From Prochlorococcus sp. AG-355-K03 (GTDB lineage Bacteria; Cyanobacteriota; Cyanobacteriia; PCC-6307; Cyanobiaceae): a stretch of 64,000 nucleotides of DNA. The stretch is from positions 1-64,000 of the forward strand of contig QCDS01000001.1 in assembly GCA_003278685.1 (NCBI GenBank), read 5' to 3'. Each line of letters begins with the position of its first letter. Positions within the stretch are counted from its first letter, which is position 1. Both the position numbers and the translations under genes were made by a program. This document shows positions 56,702 through 64,000 of the stretch, piece by piece. The notes beneath the pieces were generated by a model. The model did no database searches. It saw only the letters and a program-made list of their open reading frames with translations, and had not been told where the DNA came from.

Positions 56702-57361
56702 TTGAGTTATATTTTTGTAAATTTTCTTACTTCAATTCCCGACTATATTAGTTTGGCTGTTGAAAAGAATTCAACAATTGCATACCTCACTATTTGTTTG
56801 GCTATGTTTTTAGAAAACATAATACCTCCAATTCCTTCGGAAATAATAATGCCATTGGGAGGGTTTTTTGTTTATCAACAAAAATTAAATTTCTATATTT
56901 TAGTTTTTTGGGGATTACTTGGAACTATTTTAGGATCACTGCCTTGGTACTATTTAGGGAGATTAGTAAATGAAAAAAAACTTTCAAATTTTCTAGATAA
57001 ACAAGGAAAATATCTTGGTATTTCTTCTAATGATTTAAGTAAAAGTAAAAGGTGGTTTGATAAATATGGCGTTTCTTTAGTTTTTTGGGGCAGATTAGTA
57101 CCAGGTGTAAGAACTTTAATTTCAGTTCCCGCTGGAATAGAACTTATGCCATTAAGAAAATTTTTGATTTGGACTACATTTGGGAGCCTGATATGGGTAG
57201 CAATTCTCACTTATGCAGGTTATTTATTTGGTGAAAATTATCCAGTAATTGAAACTTACATAGATCAAATCAAATTTTTTGTAAAGCCTATATTAATTTT
57301 AATTTTCTTATATTTATTTATAAAGATTCTTTTTAAATTTTTAAAAAAAAATAGAGCTTAG
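56702..57361 (+). CDS. DedA-family membrane protein (TTG start)
   Basis: FLENIIPPIPSEIIMPLGGF, FWGRLVPGVRTLISVPAGIELMPLRKF. Confidence 0.9.
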   Translation: MSYIFVNFLTSIPDYISLAVEKNSTIAYLTICLAMFLENIIPPIPSEIIMPLGGFFVYQQKLNFYILVFWGLLGTILGSLPWYYLGRLVNEKKLSNFLDKQGKYLGISSNDLSKSKRWFDKYGVSLVFWGRLVPGVRTLISVPAGIELMPLRKFLIWTTFGSLIWVAILTYAGYLFGENYPVIETYIDQIKFFVKPILILIFLYLFIKILFKFLKKNRA

Positions 57362-57729
57362 AAAGGAATTTCACTTGAGTTACTGTTGTTAGAATATTGG
57401 TTATTATCAGTATCTTTTCGTGAGCCTAGTAAGTTTAATCTATCTACCCTAATAACTGGTTTATATCTATCTTCCCCAGTATTTTTATCTTTCCAACTAT
57501 CAATTTTAAAACTTCCAGTAATTCCAATTAATGAACCTTTTTTCACATAATCTGCTGCTATTTGTGCTTGCTTGCCCCATATTTCTAAATTAAACCAATC
57601 TGGCTCTTCATCTCTGCTTCTTCTGTTAACTGCAAGTGTAAAATTAGCTACGATACTTCCTGATTCAAAATATCTGACATCTGGTTCTCTTCCTGCTCTG
57701 CCAACAAGATTAATAGTGTTAATTTCCAT
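57358..57729 (-). CDS. ssb: Single-stranded DNA-binding protein, short form
   Basis: MEINTINLVGRAGREPDVRYFESGSIVANFTLAVNRR; C-terminal tip SEIPF. Confidence 0.93.
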   Translation of the reverse strand: MEINTINLVGRAGREPDVRYFESGSIVANFTLAVNRRSRDEEPDWFNLEIWGKQAQIAADYVKKGSLIGITGSFKIDSWKDKNTGEDRYKPVIRVDRLNLLGSRKDTDNNQYSNNSNSSEIPF

Positions 57730-57861
57730 AATTTTTTTTTTTAATACTACTCATATTTTCAGATTCTGCTCAAAGTTTTACGTGCTATTCATAACTAAAC
57801 TTCAGAATTCTGAGAGCTTAGCAAAAAATAGATATATTATTTAAAAAAAGAAATTCTTATT

Positions 57862-58914
57862 GTGATCTTTAACAGATTTAAATTTTCTAGAGATATTGGC
57901 ATAGATTTGGGAACTGCCAATACTCTTATACACGTATCGGGAAAAGGCGTTGTTTTACAAGAGCCTTCAGTGGTAGCTATGGATTTAGAAGAAGGGATTC
58001 CATTAGCTGTCGGAAAAGAAGCAAAGTTAATGCTTGGAAGGACCCCTGGCAATATAAGAGCCGTAAGACCACTAAGAGATGGGGTTATCGCAGATTTTGA
58101 TGCTGCAGAACAAATGATAAAAACATTTATTCAAAAATGTAACGAAGGCAAGGGGATAGTTGCCCCAAGAATAGTGATTGGCATCCCAAGTGGAGTTACT
58201 AGTGTTGAGCGAAGAGCAGTAAGAGAAGCTGGATTAGCTGGAGCTAGAGAAGTTCATTTAATTGATGAACCTGTTGCAGCAGCAATAGGAGCATCATTAC
58301 CAGTAACTGAGCCAATTGGAACAATGATTGTTGATATTGGTGGAGGTACTACAGAGGTTGCAGTATTAAGTCTAGGAGGAACAGTCTTGAGTGAATCTGT
58401 TCGAATAGCAGGCGATGAAATAAATGAGTCAATCGCGATATATCTCAAAAAAGTTCACAATTTAGTTGTTGGAGAGAGAACTGCAGAAGATATCAAGATT
58501 AAAATTGGATCCGCATTTCCGGATGATGATTTTGATAAAACTACTTTAGAGGTTAGAGGTTTACATCTTTTATCTGGTCTCCCCAGGTCAGTCACTTTGA
58601 CATCAGGAGAAATCAGAGAAGCTATGGCTGAAACACTTAGCAAAATAGTCGAAGCTGTAAAAAGAACTTTAGAGCGAACCCCTCCTGAACTTGCTGCAGA
58701 CATAGTTGATAGGGGGATTATGCTTGCAGGTGGTGGAGCTTTAGTGAGAGGCATTAATGATTTATTGAGCGATGAAACAGGAATTTTTACTCACATAGCA
58801 GAAAACCCGCTGCTTTGCGTAGTTAATGGTTGTGGAGAGGTTTTGGATGATTTTAAAAAACTTAAAAGAGTTGTTGACACTCCAGAATTTATAAGGAACG
58901 CCATAAGAGATTAA
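57862..58914 (+). CDS. mreB: Rod shape-determining protein MreB (GTG start)
   Basis: [48 protein letters not shown]. Confidence 0.97.
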   Translation: MIFNRFKFSRDIGIDLGTANTLIHVSGKGVVLQEPSVVAMDLEEGIPLAVGKEAKLMLGRTPGNIRAVRPLRDGVIADFDAAEQMIKTFIQKCNEGKGIVAPRIVIGIPSGVTSVERRAVREAGLAGAREVHLIDEPVAAAIGASLPVTEPIGTMIVDIGGGTTEVAVLSLGGTVLSESVRIAGDEINESIAIYLKKVHNLVVGERTAEDIKIKIGSAFPDDDFDKTTLEVRGLHLLSGLPRSVTLTSGEIREAMAETLSKIVEAVKRTLERTPPELAADIVDRGIMLAGGGALVRGINDLLSDETGIFTHIAENPLLCVVNGCGEVLDDFKKLKRVVDTPEFIRNAIRD

Positions 58915-58918
58915 TGTT

Positions 58919-59668
58919 ATGTTAGATATCCGACGAATTTCTAATAGTCGTTGGTGGCATAAAAAGAAAAATTGGCTATTGTTTGCAATTTTTTTATTTT
59001 TGGTTTTTGTAAGAATATCGAAAGGAGCTTTTTATAAAGATTTTTATTACTTTATTTCAAAGCCTTTTTGGCCTGGTCAATTTCAAAAAGAAATTGTTCT
59101 TGAAAGTATTTCCAAAGAATATTTAATAAAGTTAAATCTTCTAAAAAAAGATAATTTAAGATTGCGACGTATCTTATCTCTTCAAGAATCATCTAATGAT
59201 TATAATATTTCAGCTGCAGTTATTTCTAGAAAAATAGGTAGTTGGTGGAGACAAATAATTTTAAACAAAGGTTCAAGGGACGGAGTAGAAATTGGTAATA
59301 TTGTTATTGGTCCGGGTGGATTATTAGGAATAGTAAAGAATACTTCTTTTTTCACTTCATCGGTAACTTTAATAACTTCTCCAGAAAGTAAATTAGGAGT
59401 TTGGGTGGATAGAATTCAAATTAATGGATTACTTGTCGGTTTAGGAGATGATTATCCTAGCCTCATACTTTATTCAAAAGATGCTGATATTAAAGTCGGA
59501 GATTTTGTTTCATCATCTCCTGCTAGTACGTTATTACCTCCAAATATACCTATTGGGATTGTCCAATCCATAGATGAGACATTTAAATCAAAAAAAACGG
59601 CAAAAATTTCACTTTTAGCAAAACCTCATGTTATTGATTGGGTGCAAATTTTGAAAGCAAATATTTAA
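58919..59668 (+). CDS. mreC: Rod shape-determining protein MreC
   Basis: Directly after mreB; GSRDGVEIGNIVIGPGGLLGIV, single N-terminal TM. Confidence 0.92.
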   Translation: MLDIRRISNSRWWHKKKNWLLFAIFLFLVFVRISKGAFYKDFYYFISKPFWPGQFQKEIVLESISKEYLIKLNLLKKDNLRLRRILSLQESSNDYNISAAVISRKIGSWWRQIILNKGSRDGVEIGNIVIGPGGLLGIVKNTSFFTSSVTLITSPESKLGVWVDRIQINGLLVGLGDDYPSLILYSKDADIKVGDFVSSSPASTLLPPNIPIGIVQSIDETFKSKKTAKISLLAKPHVIDWVQILKANI

Positions 59669-60186
59669 TGAATAAATTTTTTACAAAAAAATTATCCTTA
59701 ATAAGCTTTATTTTTATCCCCATTATTTTTTTGTGGCACCCTAATTGGCTTGGAATTTTAGGCGTTCAGCCATATTGGCCGTTATTTTGGTTATTGCCTT
59801 GGTCGATACTTAATGGATCAATCAATGGCTTAATATTTGGTTTGTTTTTGGGTCTAATTTTAGATTCTCTAACTTTGGATGATAGTTTTACTCAAATACC
59901 AGGCTTAATTTTTTGCGGGTTTTTGTTTGGGCGAATTAAATTACATAGTGATATTTTGGTTGGACATTTTAGGTATGGTTTAATTTGTTCTTTTGGAAGT
60001 TTTTTATGTGGGACTCTTAATTGTATCCAAATTTTGTTTAGTAATTTTTCAGAAGGTAATGCTTTAATTTTGATCTCCAGTATTAAAAGTACCTTAGCGC
60101 AAGTTTTTTTGACAGGTTTTTTTGCTCCCTTTATTTGCTCCCAACTTTTAAGAATTTTTAAATTTTCAAGAAGAAAATTGCAGTAA
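59668..60186 (+). CDS. mreD: MreD-like membrane protein
   Basis: TAATG coupling to mreC; hydrophobic ~170 aa. Start at MNKFFTKK preferred over the listed 59638. Confidence 0.75.
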   Translation: MNKFFTKKLSLISFIFIPIIFLWHPNWLGILGVQPYWPLFWLLPWSILNGSINGLIFGLFLGLILDSLTLDDSFTQIPGLIFCGFLFGRIKLHSDILVGHFRYGLICSFGSFLCGTLNCIQILFSNFSEGNALILISSIKSTLAQVFLTGFFAPFICSQLLRIFKFSRRKLQ

Positions 60187-60367
60187 TAAATTTTGCCAAG
60201 AGTTAAAAGTATTTTAAAAAACTTATGTATCTTTAGATTATTTGAAATGTTTGTAAACCTTAGGAATATCTCTTTGAGGGTTCGTAATGTTATATTTTTA
60301 ATTGTTAGAATAAATATTCAATGCAATAGTTCTTTGCTTTGAAATATCGAGAAATCTTTTTTTAACT

Positions 60368-61114
60368 ATGTCAAAAGCAAGAATTTTAGTTGTTGATGAT
60401 GAACCAGCAGTTTTGAAGGTATTAGTTACGAGGCTTCAACTAGCTGGATATCAAGTTTATTCAGCCACTAATGGCGAAGAAGCTCTAGAGTCTTTTCACA
60501 GGGATTCCCCAGATTTGATAGTTCTTGATGTTATGCTTCCTAAAATGGATGGATTTGCTGTTTGTAGGAGAATTAGAGCTGAATCAGTAGTGCCAATAAT
60601 ATTCTTAACCGCTCTAGAGGCTATTTCAGAGAGAGTTGCAGGTTTGGATTTAGGGGCTGATGACTACTTATCTAAACCATTTAGCCCAAAAGAGTTAGAG
60701 GCTAGAATAGCCACTATTTTGAGAAGAATGGGCCCAACTGTATCTGTTACTGAAACTAAAGAAGTTCCTTCAGGAAAAGGTGTTATGAAATTTGGAAGTT
60801 TAGTTGTTGATACTAATCGCAGACAAGTTTCTAGAGCGGGAGATAGAATTAGCCTAACTTATACTGAATTTAGCCTCCTAGAATTGTTATTTGATGAGCC
60901 TGGTAAGGTTGTCCCGAGAGCAGAAATTTTAGAACAGCTATGGGGTTATCCTCCTCGTAGAGCTGCAGATTTAAGAGTTGTAGATGTATATGTAGCTAGA
61001 TTAAGAGGTAAACTTGAACCAGATCCAAGAAATCCAGAATTAATATTAACAGTTAGAGGAATTGGTTACGCATCTCAGAGAGTTGGCGAAACAGCAACAT
61101 CTTTGGCAAGTTGA
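60368..61114 (+). CDS. OmpR-family response regulator, RpaB/Ycf27-like
   Basis: Receiver ILVVDDEPAVLKVL...VLDVMLPKMDG...ADDYLSKPFSPKELEARI plus winged-helix EFSLLELL..GKVVPRAEILEQLWGY. Confidence 0.85.
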   Translation: MSKARILVVDDEPAVLKVLVTRLQLAGYQVYSATNGEEALESFHRDSPDLIVLDVMLPKMDGFAVCRRIRAESVVPIIFLTALEAISERVAGLDLGADDYLSKPFSPKELEARIATILRRMGPTVSVTETKEVPSGKGVMKFGSLVVDTNRRQVSRAGDRISLTYTEFSLLELLFDEPGKVVPRAEILEQLWGYPPRRAADLRVVDVYVARLRGKLEPDPRNPELILTVRGIGYASQRVGETATSLAS

Positions 61115-61164
61115 TCCATAGTCTGATAATTTTATTAAATAAAACAAATATATTAAAATAAATT

Positions 61165-62703
61165 TTGTCTGAAATAAGAGAAGCTCGTTTACAAAAAGCT
61201 AATTCACTCGTTAGTAAAGGATTTGCTTCTTACGCACAGAGTTTTAGGGTTTCAACCACTACAAAATTTCTTACTCAAAAATTTGATTATTTAGAAAATG
61301 GTCAAGAGGAAGACTTTAAAGTTTCACTTGCCGGAAGAGTGATGGCAAAAAGGGTAATGGGTAAAATTGCTTTTTTCACAATAAGAGATCAAGATGGTCA
61401 GATTCAGCTTTATCTAGATAAAAAGATTATTAACTTAAATTTAGAAAAACAAAAATCCCTTTCTTTTGAAGATATTAAGGAAATAGTAGATATTGGTGAT
61501 TGGATAGGTGTCTACGGAACTATTAAAAAAACTAATAAAGGTGAGCTTTCAATTAAAGTAGAAAAATGGGAAATGTTATCCAAATCATTACAACCTTTGC
61601 CAGATAAATGGCATGGATTGACTGATATTGAAAAAAGATATAGACAACGTTATCTAGATTTAATAGTGAATCCTCACTCTAAAAATGTATTTAAAACAAG
61701 AGCAAAATGTATAAGTTTTATAAGAAAATGGCTAGATAATAGAAATTATTTAGAAATAGAGACTCCAATTCTGCAATCTGAAGCTGGTGGTGCTGAAGCA
61801 AGACCATTTATAACCCATCACAATACATTAGATATTCCGCTTTATCTAAGAATAGCTACAGAATTACATTTAAAAAGAATGGTTGTTGGAGGATTTGAGA
61901 AAGTATATGAATTGGGAAGAATCTTCCGTAATGAGGGGATAAGTACAAGGCATAATCCAGAATTCACCTCAGTTGAAATTTATCAAGCTTTTTCTGACTA
62001 TGTCGATATGATGAATTTAACAGAAGAATTGATTAAAGATATCGTAGCTGATGCATGTGGGTCTTTAATTATAAATTATCAGAATAAAGAAATTGATTTT
62101 TCTAAACCCTGGACTAGGATATCTATGAAAGAAATTGTCAAAAAATATACAGGGATTGATTTTGATTCCTTCAGTGGAGACTTTCAAGCAGCTAAACAAG
62201 CTGTTAAAAGTATAAATGTTGATTTCTCTAATAAAGTCAATACTATTGGAAGACTTTTAAATGAGGTCTTCGAGCAAAAAGTAGAATCAAAACTTATAGA
62301 ACCCACTTTTGTTATCGATTATCCTGTTGAAATTTCTCCTTTAGCCAGGCCTCATTCTGATAATAAAGAGATGGTTCAAAGATTTGAATTATTTATTGTT
62401 GGTCGCGAGCTAGCAAATGCGTTTAGTGAGTTGATAGATCCAGTAGATCAAAGAGAAAGAATGCAATTACAGCAATCTCTTAGAGATAAAGGAGATCTTG
62501 AGGCTCACTGTATAGATGAAGATTTCTTGAATGCTTTAGAGATTGGCATGCCGCCTACTGGAGGATTGGGCATAGGCATTGATAGGCTAATTATGTTAAT
62601 TACTAATAGTGCATCAATTAGAGATGTAATTCCTTTTCCATTGTTAAAACCAGAAATAACTTCTAAAAAAAATGAAAAATTACCCTTGAATGAAGTAAAA
62701 TAA
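61165..62703 (+). CDS. lysS: Lysyl-tRNA synthetase, class II (TTG start)
   Basis: [65 protein letters not shown]. Confidence 0.97.
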   Translation: MSEIREARLQKANSLVSKGFASYAQSFRVSTTTKFLTQKFDYLENGQEEDFKVSLAGRVMAKRVMGKIAFFTIRDQDGQIQLYLDKKIINLNLEKQKSLSFEDIKEIVDIGDWIGVYGTIKKTNKGELSIKVEKWEMLSKSLQPLPDKWHGLTDIEKRYRQRYLDLIVNPHSKNVFKTRAKCISFIRKWLDNRNYLEIETPILQSEAGGAEARPFITHHNTLDIPLYLRIATELHLKRMVVGGFEKVYELGRIFRNEGISTRHNPEFTSVEIYQAFSDYVDMMNLTEELIKDIVADACGSLIINYQNKEIDFSKPWTRISMKEIVKKYTGIDFDSFSGDFQAAKQAVKSINVDFSNKVNTIGRLLNEVFEQKVESKLIEPTFVIDYPVEISPLARPHSDNKEMVQRFELFIVGRELANAFSELIDPVDQRERMQLQQSLRDKGDLEAHCIDEDFLNALEIGMPPTGGLGIGIDRLIMLITNSASIRDVIPFPLLKPEITSKKNEKLPLNEVK

Positions 62704-62732
62704 ATAAATCATTCCAATACGAAATTTTTTAA

Positions 62733-62981
62733 ATGAGTGGTGAACGTGTTGGTTTCCGTTTCAAACACGCGGATGCAGTAGTAAAAAGAAATCCTCAAGG
62801 CCGATCAAGAAGAGGATGGGTTATTGAACCAGTAGAGCAAACTACAAGTAGAGGTACAAAAATGCCTGCATACAAAATTCGTTGGAGAGATAGTGAGAGG
62901 CCTGAAACAGTCTTACAGCATATGTTAATTTCAGATCCAGATCCTTCTCCACCTCCAAGTTCAGTAAGTTTAGATTCGTAG
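62733..62981 (+). CDS. Conserved cyanobacterial small protein (DUF3252-like)
   Basis: GERVGFRFKHADAVVKRNPQGRSRRGWVIEPVEQTTSRGTKMPAYKIRWRDS. Confidence 0.65.
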   Translation: MSGERVGFRFKHADAVVKRNPQGRSRRGWVIEPVEQTTSRGTKMPAYKIRWRDSERPETVLQHMLISDPDPSPPPSSVSLDS

Positions 62982-63005
62982 TTTCAATAATTCTTCATAA
63001 TATTT

Positions 63006-63500
63006 TTACCTTTTTAGTGCAGAGTTGATTTCTTTTTTTATACTTTTTTGTTTTTCATCTTGGCGTTTGTCATGTAATTTTTTCCCTTTCCCGACTCCAA
63101 TAGTTAGTTTTATCCATGAGCCTTTTAAATAAAGAGATAATGGAACAATAGTCATTCCTTTTTTTTCAGTATTTGATTTCATTTTTATTATTTCTTTTTT
63201 ATGTAGTAGTAACTTTCTATTTCTTAATGGATCATGATTAAAGAAAGACCCTACATTTTTATGTGGTGAAATGTGAACATTTAATAATAAAATCTCGCCA
63301 TCTCTGAATGAACAGTACCCATCTCTTAAATTTGCTTTTCCGTTTCTAATGGACTTTACTTCAGTCCCTAAAAGTTCAATTCCAGCTTCGATTGTTTCAG
63401 ATATTGTATATTGAAATTTTGCATATCTATTCTCAGCTAGAAGTTTAAAGCTATTTTCTTTACTAGTAGTTTTTTGTACTTTTTTTGAATTTTTTGCCAT
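63006..63500 (-). CDS. smpB: SsrA-binding protein SmpB
   Basis: [48 protein letters not shown]. Confidence 0.97.
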   Translation of the reverse strand: MAKNSKKVQKTTSKENSFKLLAENRYAKFQYTISETIEAGIELLGTEVKSIRNGKANLRDGYCSFRDGEILLLNVHISPHKNVGSFFNHDPLRNRKLLLHKKEIIKMKSNTEKKGMTIVPLSLYLKGSWIKLTIGVGKGKKLHDKRQDEKQKSIKKEINSALKR

Positions 63501-63552
63501 TTTAGTTGTAAAAAATCTTTCTACTCAGAACAATTGCAATTAACCTTTTATT

Positions 63553-64000
63553 ATGGCAATAATTTCTTCTAATATAGGCGATAATGATTTTTCTCTTCGT
63601 AAAAAAGAGCTAAGGTTAGTTGATTCAAAAATCATTCCTGAAGAAAAGAGAAATAAAAATCTGAACATAGCGAGACCTCTTACTTTAAAAGAATTTATTG
63701 GCCAAGAACAACTTAAATCCTCTTTAAGGATAGCTATAGATGCCTCAATTTTTAGAAAAGAACCTCTGGATCATACTCTTTTATATGGACAGCCTGGTTT
63801 AGGTAAGACTACTCTTGCTTTTTTGATAGCCCATGAATTGAATACAAAGTGTAGGATTGCGACTGCGCCAGCAATTGAAAGACCTAGAGATATTGTAGGT
63901 TTACTTCTTGGATTAAAAGATGGTGAAGTTTTATTTATCGATGAGATACACCGCTTAAATAGGTTAACTGAAGAGTTGTTATATTCTGCAATGGAAGATT
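63553..64000 (+). CDS. ruvB: Holliday junction DNA helicase RuvB, 3'-truncated by window end
   Basis: [71 protein letters not shown]. Confidence 0.95.
   Translation, partial: MAIISSNIGDNDFSLRKKELRLVDSKIIPEEKRNKNLNIARPLTLKEFIGQEQLKSSLRIAIDASIFRKEPLDHTLLYGQPGLGKTTLAFLIAHELNTKCRIATAPAIERPRDIVGLLLGLKDGEVLFIDEIHRLNRLTEELLYSAMED

Noticed and set aside
58455-58754. Antisense ORF of 99 aa in mreB
   Set aside because: Shadow ORF in a strongly conserved gene.

Overview
This 64 kb window is AT-rich, gene-dense, streamlined picocyanobacterial chromosome, almost certainly Prochlorococcus of a high-light type. That assignment rests on psbZ, sqdB/sqdX, ycf23/ycf37/ycf52 homologs, a PlmA-like regulator and very short intergenic spacers. 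It reads as core genome: about 60 housekeeping or conserved CDSs, one tRNA-Gly(GCC), and partial genes at both ends (a hypothetical at the left, ruvB at the right). I found no transposase, integrase, prophage, CRISPR array, toxin-antitoxin pair or defence island, and I do not claim a new multi-gene system. The best second-look items are small. (1) MutS lacks the usual C-terminal clamp/tetramer tail but has an N-terminal extension with a QxxLF peptide resembling a beta-clamp motif. (2) dnaX has an A8 run where slippage in either direction would end the protein at about the length of E. coli gamma. (3) RNase J ends in an Arg-rich peptide resembling the PNPase-binding nonapeptide of cyanobacterial RNase E. 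(4) Trigger factor carries a Lys/Thr-rich repetitive tail. (5) Two adjacent crcB genes look like a degenerate heterodimer. (6) HLR1-like half-sites lie upstream of a group 2 sigma factor. All calls come from reading the sequence and the supplied ORF track; no searches were run.
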